A DNA stretch of 64,000 nt, taken from contig NC_082405.1 of assembly GCF_004011695.2 (NCBI RefSeq), positions 1,054,001 through 1,118,000 on the forward strand, read 5' to 3'. The notes under the pieces were generated by a model that saw nothing but the letters and a program-made list of their open reading frames with translations, did no database searches and was not told where the DNA came from. This DNA comes from Ascochyta rabiei (taxonomy: Eukaryota > Ascomycota > Dothideomycetes > Pleosporales > Didymellaceae). A program made the position numbers and the translations under genes. Below, in pieces: positions 40,948-52,383 of the stretch (position 1 is its first letter; every line of letters begins with the position of its first letter).

Positions 40948-43185
40948 CTTGGTCTGCTTTTCGGTTTGTGAGGATGATCGAGAATGTGTGTCGTCTCGAG
41001 TCGCGTATGTCACGTATTGACGTGTGTCTCGAAATTTTGTGAACCTCCGCTTAGTCACGAGTCGTGAAGTGTGGGGCTCCCGCCAGACCCTACTCTGCCG
41101 CCAGACCACCAGACTGGCCAGGTCAACCATGCGAAAGTCCCGTCAAGTCAAAACCGGAGGGGCAGCTTGACCAGCATCGCGTACATGCAGATGCTGGGCA
41201 GTCCAACTCTTCTCGTCCGACGCTCAGGCCGTAGATATACGATCACGGTGCTGCGGTACGTTGATATGGCGACTCTCCTGCTGTTCAGAACTGAAGCCTT
41301 CTCGAGGCTCTTCATGGACATTTGACACCTGTCAGGCGAGGGACGGAGTTCATGCGCGTGCTACCTGCAGCCGCAGCTGCAGGTAGCACGCTCAAGGGCC
41401 CTTGTTCTATTGTCACAGCTGGAGCCGGCGAACTCTGTTACGATGTTCCGATGATCACCTCGGCTGAACGATCAACAAAGTTTCGCGTGGAGACGCCTCG
41501 GAAAAAGAAGTCCGACATTGCGAGGGAGATTGGTAGGGGACACGCTTTCGTCGCGTTGTTTACGCGTTTTGGGTACACGACAATACTGTTTGTCGAATTT
41601 GCCTGTAACGTTCGTCGAGAAACGACTGCGAATGACGACCGGGTCTACAAGCTCCCCGGGCATCCCGCCCCCAGCGTTGGACGCCAACTGTTCCGATCTG
41701 TTCTCCTGTGTCTCGTGCACCTGGGCCACATGTCAACGAAATTGAACAGTGAAGCTGATGCTCCACGCCCGGCAAGCTCGCATCGGGAAATTGTCGTGGC
41801 TGATCTTGATTTTCGAGTCCAGTCCACTTCTTTTGCGGCGCCGAGTACGCACAGGCAACTCAGGCCTTATTGTCGCCCAAACGCTCACCCCATGCTGTAA
41901 TCCCATATCCCATAGATGCCCGAATTGATGAACAGTTCTCACGCGCTCGACGCTGGCTCCCAGATTGCAGGCTCTTGCAATGGGTCCAGATGATAACCTT
42001 GAAATAGAGTTTAGACGGAAGATCGAAATGCACGCTTAAGCCAACGGTAACGCGCGACGGCAGCTCCAAATGCATCCCGTCTGTCTGTCTGTGACTGGTT
42101 CATTTGCGGCGCAGTGCGAGACTTCGGATCACAGTGTGGGATCGTTTTGGAAATGGCGCAGCTCGGCATACAACTGCGCCGCTCCACGCGTATCGCAGCC
42201 CTGCTCATTCACAACGTGCATCGCGTCGTCACACTCATCACACTCCTTCGCGCACCGGATTGGAAGTCGTTTTATCGCTAACGTGGCCAGGCTCGCAGGC
42301 GCATACGTTGAATTGCGTGGCCAATGGCGTATGCTGAATATCGCAAAGTGGGTTAACGTGAACCAATGGAGCATCCCGTACGGCTAAGCCCCTGACAAGG
42401 CTGTATGCAGGGAAGCTTGTGCTCACAATGCATAAGCATGGGTTCGGGCTGCAAGACAATTTGAGCAAAGCAACAAGGGGCGCAACGACTTCATTTGCTG
42501 CTTGTCGAGGTTCCGTCTCCCCAGAGGAACGTGCGGAGCTGTGCCTGTGTCCCGAAGACGAAAGGTACTGCATGGCGGTCGATCCGCAAATATGCCCCGA
42601 TCGCACCTCGTTCCTTGACCTCTCCCTCCTCCCTACGCTCCGTGCAGGTGACGACACACTGGGATCTTGTCCTTTCTGTCCTTTATCGTTTAGGTCCCCC
42701 TTTGTTCCTTTCTCAAGCATTTCGATCTGCGTCATCACACAGCTATAGTTTGTACTCTATTGCTTTTTCCGCGCGTGTTGCTCATATTCTAGTAAGTCGG
42801 TCGATTGCATCTCCTACAATAGCGAATGAATTCTCACACACTTGCTCTGTACACTCTGCCGCTTGTATAACGCATGTCGTGCAATCCTTCGGCGTGGGCT
42901 CTTGCAATCCCCGATATGTCACAAACCATCCGCTATCTTGCATGCTCCTGACCTAAGATACAGTTTATTATTGTACAGTCAACCATTGAATCACATACCA
43001 TTTGTTTCTGGTCATTGAGAACTTCATTCTCCAACTACCAAGCCCGTCCCTAGTTTCTAGTCGGACACTCGACAAGGAAGGAATGTGTTGAAGCGACATT
43101 CACCAGCACCACTTGACTGTGGTCTGAACCCAACCGTACCGTCTACTGGCAAGATCGGAGTTCGCGCAGTCGCATAAACGCCATA
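40948..43185. other. Large intergenic region, 2.2 kb
   Basis: Between two divergently transcribed genes. A 192-codon plus-strand ORF (41322..41900) has an unordered composition and I do not call it. The region contains the perfect 16-bp inverted repeat listed separately. Confidence 0.5.
41356..41391. repeat. Perfect 16-bp inverted repeat with 4-nt loop
   Basis: GCGTGCTACCTGCAGC at 41356-41371 and its exact reverse complement at 41376-41391 flank the loop CGCA. The stem is perfectly paired and GC-rich, strong enough for a stable hairpin in DNA or RNA. Confidence 0.9.
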
Positions 43186-46100
43186 ATGGCAACCGACTAC
43201 TTTTCCGATCATGAAGCTTTCATCAGCAGCCAACCCTTGCCGTCTCCGGCTGACACACCATATATGTCGTCTCGACGAACCTCACGATACGGAACCCCAG
43301 CAAGCGAGATTGCTAGCTCGCCACCTCCGCTCCCACCCAACCCTTATCCCGAATCTGAAGACGACGTCAACAATGAGAAGATCTCAATTCTTGATCCACG
43401 GCGCTTCACACCGACGCTGCACGCAAACCTGGTCTCTGAAATCCTAAACTTACGGCGAGAACTTGACTCGAAGCACAAATTCATCGAGGATGTTGAGACA
43501 AATCTTCATACTGCACGGACGGAAAATGATTCACTGGTGAAACAGCTTTCATCAACCGCCAAAGACGGTCGCGCTGCAAAACGTCAACTACAGAACTATG
43601 AAAATGAGATGCTTGCAGCGCTGGAAGAAATTGCGGCCGAGCGCGACAAGGTGAAAGAGGCGAATGCAGATCTCAGGACAAAATTGGAAGCCGCCGAGAA
43701 GCGATCACGCAGCCAGGATGATGACTCGACTCGTGTGCATGACATGTGGACACGGGAGAAGGACGTTTGGGCTGGTGAAAAGCGGATCTTGGAGCGCCGA
43801 GTGCACATCTCAGAATCACGACTCAAACTTCTCCTGGACGAGCTCGCCGCGCACGAGACTGCTCGTGCAGATGCCAATGTCGAAAGCGAAGGCGAGGATG
43901 GAAAAGATGGTGGCGCAGGCGCTGAAAGCGATACGGCCAGCATACACTCCTCGCCACAGAGGCGCTCTTCAACTCACATTGGGCGGCACTCAAGAAACCT
44001 CAGCAACAGCAGTTACAGGAGTATCGGCCGAAACTACAGATTGTCTTTGTTGAGCAACGAAGGCCATGGCCGAGGAAACGGTCTGAGCCTTGCAGACGAG
44101 CTCATTTTCGACGAGGAGGAAGAAGAAGACCTGGATGAGCTGGAACTCGACTCTGATGATTTCCCTGAACATGAGATGCGAGCAAGGAGAGTCCTCGAGT
44201 CACGACAATCCATGTACCCCGACAACAAAGCGAAACGTATCCTAGGGTTGAGCAATGATGTTCAACAGTCCAACAAGGACACCTCTGCAATTGCTGAAGA
44301 GCATGAGCATGTCAAGCTGTCGTATGAGACGACTCAGTCTGCGGTTACGATAACGCCCAGAGAAATTACTTTGATCTTTCCACCGACCATGCCTATCTAT
44401 GTGGATACCGGAATTCAGCCTTCGCCTCCAACATCGCCTATACTACCTACCATGGCTGAAGCCTCATCACAAACAGTCGATGAAACTCCTTTGCAGTCTA
44501 AACCTCTCGATGGCTCCCCGACTCGTACTGAGGTAGAAGCTAACCAGCGTAGGAAACGCACTTCCTTGTTGCTTGAGTCTCCCGGTCCCTCACAGAGCGC
44601 TAGTCCAACGTCATGTACTATGACGTCCAGTTCTGTTCAAACAATCGAGCAGCCACTCAGTCCTCCGCCAACACCCAAGATCGCTATCCCAACCACTGAG
44701 CTGCCCGCATCGCCCGTGTCACCGGTATTTAAGAACGAACTCGCATCCTCGTCAACACAGACGGAATTTGACGGGGATCACGCTCAGCTGTTTCCAAAGA
44801 CCAAACCAGCTGCTCCGCCGGCACCGATATCTATACCATCCATAACCATCCATGCACCTGACTCAGTTCCTTCATCGCCGAAGGATGCAAGGCTACCGCC
44901 AGGCACCAAAACGGTTGCGACTCAAACAGCAAATGACCTTGCTGCGCCGATGCGATCGTACGGCATGCAGACAGAGCCCATTCGAGTTGATCAGCGTCCT
45001 GTGAGGCTACCTCCTCACCTCTTGCCCTCGGCTATATCCTCCAAGCCAGGTACTCCAGAACCGAAACAGGAGCGCCCCTTAGTTGGCAGCGGTACTCGGA
45101 AAGACTTGCATCACCCTGGCAAAAGTTATACTGAGCAACCTTCTGCGAAACCAACAGCCCGCCAAGATCTGTTAATACTGCTAGAGAAAGCCGCGGATAC
45201 TAAAGTAGAGAACCGCTATCCTGGCAACAATGACAATGGCCCACTGTCCCGTAATCATCAGACCGAGATTCTCAAAAGGCCTTTCCGAACGAGCAGTTTG
45301 TTTGCTGGTTTTGATGGTCCTTCTTCGGACGAAGAAGACTATGCAGATGCGAGTGGGGATGAGTATCGAAGCCAGCCATACACGACACCGATGCTATCGT
45401 CACGCAATGCTAAGAGCGGCCGGCCGGTTAATCCACCTACACCTGTGCCAGAGGACAAAGAAGTCATGCCGACGTCCAGAATCTCTGAAGATTCCCAGCT
45501 CTCTCGTCGTGTTGGGTCTGAGCGTACATCTCTGGAGAAATCAGCAAAGATTACGAAGCGAAACTCTTTGAGCCGCCAACCTAGTATCCGTCGTTCAGCT
45601 ATGATTCAGTCTGGCACTTCAGCACACATGAATCCGAGCATGAGCAGCCTGGGGTCCAGCACTCACATTCAGCCGCCATTCCCGGTGCCTACACGTTCAA
45701 GCTCACGCAACAAACCTCATAGCAAAAGCGAAGGCTCGGCGAGCCCAACACCTGGAAACGGTAGCGCTTATGCTAATCGTCGAATGCATGCTACCAAGCA
45801 CCAACGAAAAGATAGTATCCGGAAAGTGCGCTCAGCGGCACCAGTGTCCCGAACTGGACGCCCCCGAAGCAGGTCTCCTGTGTTGCCAATGACGCCCAGC
45901 ATACCCGACACTGAATCAATAGCTCCTCCGCCGAGCGACATCATGAGTGCAAGCGGCTTCGGCCATCGCCACCAATTGTCTACTAACACTGCGTATACGG
46001 CCAGTCACTCGGTCGCCAGCTCCAATTCTCAAGCTAGTGTCGTTGATGCGATTGCTGCCGCGATGATCGGCGAATTCATGTGGAAGTACGTGCGCAAGAG

Positions 46101-47179
46101 GAAGCCATTTGGCGGACCTGAAACTTCTACGGACCGTGCAACTGAAGAGGCCTCTCTGTCCAGTGGTGGCGTACGTCACAGGCGTTGGGTGTGGATCTCA
46201 CCGTACGAGCGAGCAATTTTGTGGAGTAGTAAGCAGCCTACTTCGGGCTCTGCTCTGATGGGCAAGAGCGGTCGCAAACGTAAGTATGAAAAAATACCTG
46301 CCTAATTCAATCATTAACAACTTTTCAGTTACCATACAATCTGTTCTCGACGTCGCCGACAACAGTCCGGCACCAAGAAACGAAACGCTCTTCAACCGGT
46401 CGATCTTGATCCTGACACCTGCACGTGCTCTGAAATTTACGACCATGTCACGAGAGCGCCATTACTTGTGGTTGACCGCGCTATCCTTCTTGGCCCATTC
46501 GAGCGCACCTATGCCCGACCTCGGAGCTATGCCTCAACCACCGCCAGTCGAGGACTTCCAGCATCGCTCAGGAGGTGCGACGCTTCGTCGCTCCCGCGTG
46601 CAGGACTCTGTGCGTCTTGCGAAGGGCAGGGCCAATCCAGTAATGCAGCGGTACACAGCACGGAATGAGCCCATGCCGAGTCTTCCATCGCTTGCTGGCT
46701 ACGAGGGGCCAGTGCCAGAATCTGCCAGTCCACCCTCTATTCCCCGTGGGCCGGCGCATGGGCGCAAGAGGAGCTCTACAGGCCCTGGAGCACCACCACC
46801 TAGTGTTCCCTTCCGCAGCTTTTCCCATCAGCAAGTGCCTTCCGTGTACTCAAACGGTTCATCAGACATGTATTCGTCTATGCAACCTCCTTCAGTACCG
46901 TCTTCAGTCTATAACCCAACGAGCGGTGTTGTGAGCAGCCGCACATCCGAGGCCAGTACATCAACTCGTAACCACTTCTTCGATGCTATGGGCACCGTCC
47001 GCATGGAAGCCTTCATCGAAAACGCCCTGGGGGATCCTGCTCAACGTCAGGGGTTGCAGGCAAAGCCGCAAGGTGTACGTCATCGCCGCAGTAGCCAGTG
47101 GAGCGACAGTGCACGAGAGCGACCCATGCGAGCGGCAGGTCTGTATGATATCGACAATGATCTTTTCCATGGCTTCTAA
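43186..47179 (+). CDS. Cortical anchor protein ApsA/Num1/Mcp5-like (coiled coil plus C-terminal PH domain)
   Basis: Two exons (43186..46279, 46329..47179) with a 49-nt intron (GTAAGT...TTCAG) give 1314 aa. Num1/ApsA anchors dynein and, in yeast, mitochondria at the plasma membrane and is needed for nuclear migration. A Pro/Ser-rich start leads to FTPTLHANLVSEILNLRRELDSKHKFIEDVE and a coiled coil (about residues 75-225). An acidic stretch (EEEEEDLDELELDSDD, ~315) and ~600 residues of disordered Ser/Pro/Thr sequence follow. The PH domain (about 962-1090) begins MIGEFMWKYVRKRK and contains RRWVWISPYERAILWS, then after the splice TIQSVLDVADNSPAP, ILTPARALKFT and HYLWLTALSFL, the Mcp5-type PH signature. 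A ~220-residue disordered tail ends the protein. A. nidulans ApsA is longer, mainly through internal repeats not seen here. Confidence 0.92.
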
Positions 47180-47891
47180 TTAACAGAAAAATACGCCGAA
47201 AATGATGCAATGCATCATGCGATACGGTTGAATGGCGCCTTAGCAGCTTCTTTGTTGTTGGTCTCTTTGAAGTTTCAAGACACTTCCACTCCATTTCCTT
47301 TGTCGCTACAAAAGCTTCTCACAGCAACGCACAGACGTACATGTTTACATATGCTCTCTTTGGAACATGCATCACGTTTGGATGCCATCTCCAACAATGT
47401 TTCCAGCGCCGCCTGCTTCCAGGTCTCTCATTTTTTCAGGGGCTCAGTCACAAGCCTAGAAGCGATGGCGCTCACGCGCGAAGATACCACCACCTACTCA
47501 CACCACCATATACGTAATTTTCCCCTCTCTCTTGGCTTCGACTATTGTCGAACTATTTCGATACCCAGGTGTTTAGCAATTTAACGCCGTCAGGCAAGGC
47601 TATTCAACGCACATCAGTTAACAACAATACAATATTTACCACAACATTGACTTAAAGATCCAACATTACTGTCATTCAGCTAGTGTAACTTTGTTGCTAC
47701 ATGCTACCACTTTATACAACCAAGACTGTCAAAAGAGCCAAAGACTTGCAATTCTCCGCCACTGTCACCTCATGCGACTGAGGAGGCTGTCAAGATCTTA
47801 GAGCAAGCTACTTACAGATGGCAGCCAAACAAAAACACGTAAGCTTGGGCTGCGATCACACGATGACGAGCCATGTACGAATGCAAAAAGA
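47180..47891. other. Intergenic between the ApsA/Num1 gene and tRNA-Val
   Basis: About 710 bp with only short, unordered ORFs. It includes the tRNA-Val terminator. Confidence 0.6.
47885..47889 (-). terminator. Pol III T5 terminator of tRNA-Val
   Basis: Five T on the minus strand begin 2 nt after the discriminator base. Confidence 0.65.
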
Positions 47892-47974
47892 TGATTCGAC
47901 CCAGACTTGAACTGGAGACCTTCAGTGGACTAACATTGTTAGACTGACGTGATAACCAACTACACCATCGAACC
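47892..47974 (-). tRNA. tRNA-Val(AAC) with one canonical 9-nt intron
   Basis: 83 nt. Acceptor GGTTCGA/TCGAATC pairs 7 of 7 (one G-U). D-arm GTGT-AGTTGGTTA-TCAC, anticodon stem TCAGT/ACTGA with loop CT-AAC-A...C, variable loop AGGTC, T-arm TCCAG-TTCAAGT-CTGGG, discriminator A. Removing the 9-nt intron after position 37 (about 47936..47928, which contains GTT complementary to the anticodon) leaves 74 nt. It has no D-arm intron, so it serves as an internal contrast to tRNA-Cys and tRNA-Gln. Confidence 0.95.
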
Positions 47975-48920
47975 ATGTGATTGGTTGACATAGCCATTTT
48001 GCTGGCAATAATAAATATATAGTCTTTTAAAAATCTCCAGACTTCCGGAGAGGATTGTCTCACATGCGAGAATGAAATCTCAAGACTCTAACCCTATGTT
48101 GTGAGCACGCAAGATCGCCGAGAGTGTCCGCAATGCTGCACGGCTCCACATTCAAAGTTTCGACGCCTCTGCGTTAACCATCACAAATGAACGTAGCCCG
48201 CCGAGAACCCAATGGTCCATCAGCCTAGCACTCCATCAGACACGCTAAAACCTATCACTAACCTCCAAACCTCTCTGCTAGACTAGACTCCACACAAGAT
48301 TACCATGCTGCGCATCAACACGCTCGCCAAGCGCTATCCGAAATACCCTTTTCTGGCAATTTCCCTCAAAGACCGTCGACCGTCGACCGTCGACCGCTGC
48401 GATTCACCATTCTCCACATTCGTCTGCGTGTCCGTTGGCGACCCACTGCCCTGCTGCAAAGCGAAGTGGGACTGGCATGCGTGGGGCGTGAGCGTTGTCC
48501 TATTTCGGCAGAAGATTTGAGCACGACCTGTACCGTAGTAGGGCTAAGCGAAGCGCGATGGTGATTGTTCGGACGCGAGATCGTGGCTCTAGCAACGTAG
48601 ACGGTCTGTTTGATTGTGGTGTTGTGGGTGGGAAGATGCAGAGTCAGAGAGCTCTTGGGTTGCGTCGGGGTCATGCGCTTGTGTAGGTGCTATCGATACC
48701 ACGGTCTTGTGCGTTGGTTGTCACCGGTCGGGATGGAGACGCTCTGTTTCGGGTCCCGAGGGGCTTGCTGCCATCGGCTTCAAGATGCGCGTGTCTTGTT
48801 GTAGCCTGACCATGCCTTCCTTCTTGTCGTGGTTTGACAATAGAACCAACTTGGGCATTGCTGCCGCTGTAATGAGACTCAAATTGTGGTGGATAAATTA
48901 GTCGGTTCCCTACCCAACTC
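47975..48920. other. Intergenic, 946 bp, with CGTCGAC repeats
   Basis: From tRNA-Val to the 3' end of the second acyl-CoA ligase. GACCGTC units are repeated in tandem at about 48371-48397. No gene is convincing. Confidence 0.6.
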
Positions 48921-50674
48921 TTACAGCTTAGCCTGACTTGTGATGCCCAGAGGCGTATCATCCTTACTCCTCTCCTTCAATAGCCGCCTCAAGATCTTCC
49001 CACTCGCGCTCTTCGGCACCTCGGCCACAAAGACAATTCCGCCTCTCAACCGCTTGTGGTTAGCAACCTTCTTTCCAATCCAATCCACAATCTCCTTCGC
49101 CTCGTTCTCTCCAGCCTCGCCGTTGCTCTTTGCAGCTACAACGTAGGCCCGGGGCACTTCGGTGTGCATGTGTTCATCCTGCACGCCAATCACGGCGACG
49201 TCTTCCACTAGTTCGTTGTCCATCAGCTTGCCCTCCAACTCTGCTGGCGCGACCTGGAAACCCTTCAACCCTGTCAGTAACTTGAGATAGGCGTGTGTGC
49301 ATGAGGGGTGCTTACCTTGTACTTGATAAGCTCCTTGACCCGGTCAGTGATGTAGAAATTATGCTGCTTGTCCTGAAACCCGATATCGCCGGTCTTAAAG
49401 AAGCCATCGGAGGTGATGGAGTCTTTCGTAGCGGCTTCGTTTTTCCAGTATCCCTTGAACACGTTTGGCCCGGATAGCCACAGCTCGCCTACTTCGCCAG
49501 GACCCAGCTCCGTGTTGTCGGGCGACATGTATTTAGCGTGCATGTTGGGGAACATCTTGCCTACGCTGCCGACAGACGTGTACCATTCGTCCCAGGGCTG
49601 GAGGATGTCAGTGTCTAGATACTTACTTCATGGGTATAGGCGTACTTGGGTATGGGTCATTGGACTTGTTTCGCTGAGGCCGTAGGCTTGGTTGATTCTG
49701 ATCTTGAGCCGTTTGTGTACACTGTCGACGAGCTCCTTCGTGAGGGGTGCAGCACCGCTTGTAATCATCTTGACTGAAGACAGATCGTATTTGTCGACCA
49801 TTTTGTCTCGTGCCAGCCGTACAATGACCGGCGGTGCCACGTAGATGAACGTGATCTTGTGCTCTTGGATCGTCCGCAAAAACGTTTCCATATCGAACGC
49901 AGGCATGACCACAAGTTCTATCCCCCGGTGCAGCATCTGACGTACTAATCCTGTGAGGCCGTAGATATGGAAGAAGGGCAGCACACCAAGGAATCTGTCC
50001 TCTTTGGAGCTATACCAATGTCCGATGGAACCTTTGATTTGCAGCAGATCCGCAACGATATTTCGGTGAGTGAGCATGACACCCTTTGGCAACCCTGTTG
50101 TGCCGCTGGAGTACGCCAGAAATGCCAGGTCCTCTGGCTTAGCCTTCTTCCGTCGATACCTTAGTGCTCCAGATGTCTTCCGGATGTTGGTCCAGTGCTT
50201 AACTCGATGCGTGTCATCTTTCTCAGCTCCCAAGATAATCACCCGATCATCAGGAATTCCAACTTTCTTCGTGGCCTCGAGTGCAGTCTTCAGAAACGCC
50301 TTTGTCGTAACAAGTGCTCGTGCCCCAGAGTTCTCCAACTGGTAAGCCAATTCATCCGCCGAATATCCCGGATTTGCTGGGGTGACAATGCCACCTGCGA
50401 AGAAGGTTCCGTAGATGATCGGTGGTACATCGATATCGTTAGGCGCGTATAGAGCTAGAACTTCGTTTCGTTGCCAGTCCCAAAGGTTACAGAGGCCTTC
50501 GCCAAAAGCAGTTGCGTGTGCTTTGACATCGGCGAACGTGTACTTGCGATTTGAATGGATGGCGCGGTATAGGACTTTTCCGTCTGAGAAGTCGCGGTCT
50601 TTGCTGTCGAAGATGAGGCCCCATAAGTCCAGGTCGGGAATTTCCACATCTGGGAATGGCGACTTCGATGGCAT
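48921..50674 (-). CDS. 4-coumarate:CoA ligase-like acyl-CoA synthetase with PTS1 (AKL)
   Basis: Three exons (50674..49646, 49597..49316, 49262..48921) give 550 aa; the introns are 48 nt (GTACGC...CCAG) and 53 nt (GTAAGC...GAAG). This is an ANL-superfamily adenylating enzyme forming acyl-CoA. The P-loop YSSGTTGLPKGV is at residues 188-199. INQAYGLSETSPMTHTQ is followed after the splice by PWDEWYTSVGSVGKMFP. The hinge region has GYWKNEAATKDSITSDGFFKTGD and [23 protein letters not shown], and the catalytic Lys is in PKSASGKILRRLL. It ends SQAKL; AKL is a strong peroxisomal targeting signal. A nearer 3' splice site (GACAG) would give a stop at once, so the GAAG site is used. It is a paralogue of the ligase at 25.8-27.6 kb; the substrate is unknown. 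Confidence 0.94.
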
Positions 50675-51194
50675 CTTATCGGTCCGGGTACAGCAAAAGT
50701 GCAGTCCAACAGGCCCTGCTTGATTGGCAGTTCGTCGATGCGTGCTTTAATTTTTGAATTCCCCGACAGAGTGGTACAGCTCGCCTTTCTCTTCCCGTTG
50801 ACACGTGGACCCGGTTTCAGTGATACATTGCGGTTGTTGTGCCTGCAGGTGATTGTGATGCACCGTTTTGCGGGGAACCTCGAACCTCGAACCTCGGTTC
50901 AGCCTCATGACGTTGACGTATACAAAATAGTCCGCTGAACCGGCGACCCAATGATCACCATGGTTCAATGGAAGAGAGGAGACTGCTGAACTTGAGGTGA
51001 GTGCGTAGGCACTCGAAGCATGCTCCATTATAGTCAAGCACCAGCAAAATGCGCCAAAAACACAGTGTGTACGCCAGCCTAGCCTCAGGAACTACACAGT
51101 AACGCCATGCGCTCCAAAGTATTCAAGTCGCAAAATTACAAGCTTTGTGACAATGTTAGCGCCGGTACCCGGGATTGTTCAAAGTAACCAGTTG
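50675..51194. other. Intergenic, 520 bp
   Basis: Promoter of the ligase and 3' flank of the next gene. A short direct repeat (CCTCGAA units at about 50877-50898) occurs; nothing else is seen. Confidence 0.55.
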
Positions 51195-52013
51195 TCATCT
51201 GAACGTCGCCCACAGCCTTGCCATCCAAAAGCTTATCATCAACTCCCTCCACATGCTATCCAAGTCCGCACTCAAATGCAACGTAGGTACAACTCCTCCA
51301 GCGAGCAGCTGCAATCCTTCAGTCGCCAAAAGCCGGCCATTTGTGTCTTTCCACTCGAAAGGCTCTGTCAATCCGTCTTTTACGACAACTCCATCCTTTG
51401 CTTTGCCCTTTCCAAACAATCCCCCACCCGAGGCGACTTTCTTACATGTCATAATTTCACTCGGCGCAGAATTGGGCCCAGCAATGTGTCTGATATGCCA
51501 AGTCTTCCATCCAAAAGTCAACTGCAGAGCGCCGCCATGGCAGTGCGGTTTCTTGCCGACCATGTAATATTCATTGTCACGAAACGGTGGGTCTTGTATC
51601 TCATAAAGGGTCTGAGAGCGGTCGAAGCGTATGGGCAGTTCGTGTGCGAGGGGGATCTCGGCAGCTTGGAGACGTCGTATTCGTAAGGGTGAGTTGTTAG
51701 AATTGAGAGCTGATGATAATTGATATGCCGGACCGTTGGGGGTGTGTATAAATGTGCTGTAGAGAAGGAACGTCGTGTTCTTCGGGTCTATGGTGTCGTA
51801 GCCGGGGAGCTCGTCTGCAGCTGGCGGTAATGCAACTTCAGTGCGTGGGGTTACATTTGACGCTGTGGCCGGAGGCGGCCCTGGTGGTGGCGCATAGCCG
51901 TTTGCTTCTGCATATGTAGGTATTGGAACGTCCTCAGCTTCTGGAAGTGGTGCGCGTTGTTGCGCTTGCGCCCTCGATGTCGTCCCTTCGTAAGGTGCTG
52001 TTTTGCTGGACAT
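51195..52013 (-). CDS. Hypothetical protein, 272 aa
   Basis: Single exon, starting MSSKTAPYEG. Residues 1-~75 are disordered and Pro/Ala-rich, including PTYAEANGYAPPPGPPP. The remainder looks like a beta-rich globular domain with LLYSTFIHTPNGPAYQL, NEYYMVGKKPHCHGGALQLTFGWKTWHIRHI, DGLTEPFEWKD and LLATEGLQLL. It ends in a helix MWRELMISFWMARLW. This resembles an uncharacterised fungal cytosolic family; a LURP-one/tubby-like fold is conceivable but not demonstrated. No signal peptide is seen, and the C-terminal helix is amphipathic rather than a clear membrane span. Confidence 0.75.
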   Translation of the reverse strand: MSSKTAPYEGTTSRAQAQQRAPLPEAEDVPIPTYAEANGYAPPPGPPPATASNVTPRTEVALPPAADELPGYDTIDPKNTTFLLYSTFIHTPNGPAYQLSSALNSNNSPLRIRRLQAAEIPLAHELPIRFDRSQTLYEIQDPPFRDNEYYMVGKKPHCHGGALQLTFGWKTWHIRHIAGPNSAPSEIMTCKKVASGGGLFGKGKAKDGVVVKDGLTEPFEWKDTNGRLLATEGLQLLAGGVVPTLHLSADLDSMWRELMISFWMARLWATFR

Positions 52014-52383
52014 TGTACTCGCGGTAATTACAGGGGCTTCCAGATTGTCGTGAGTAAATTATGGTGTTGGATGTTATTACTTGAGTCGAGGAGGTGACGT
52101 ATGCCGAAGCTTGGAATGCTCAACACGTGGGGTGCGCCGAGGTGTGGCAATGCTCGTCATCCGCTCAATCCGATTCGACGGAACAGACCTGCTTAACAAC
52201 CATATGTACCCCCATTTAGCCTACTCTGTGATCTACAGTTAGACCCATTACACGACTGCGCACGTGTCGCTTCATCGGAACGAGAAGTCAGAAAGCGGCT
52301 TGTTAAGTAAGTGAAAACGCTCTTTAGAATAGAACACCAACCCATCTTATTTCGGACGTGAAAGACAGGTCGTATCCAAACAG
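52014..52383. other. Intergenic, 370 bp
   Basis: Between two genes on the minus strand: the promoter of the 272-aa orphan and the 3' flank of IPK1. Nothing else is seen. Confidence 0.55.

Noticed and set aside
41322..41900. Plus-strand ORF of 192 codons
   Set aside because: The composition is unordered, it runs through the perfect inverted repeat, and overlapping ORFs of similar quality occur on the other strand.
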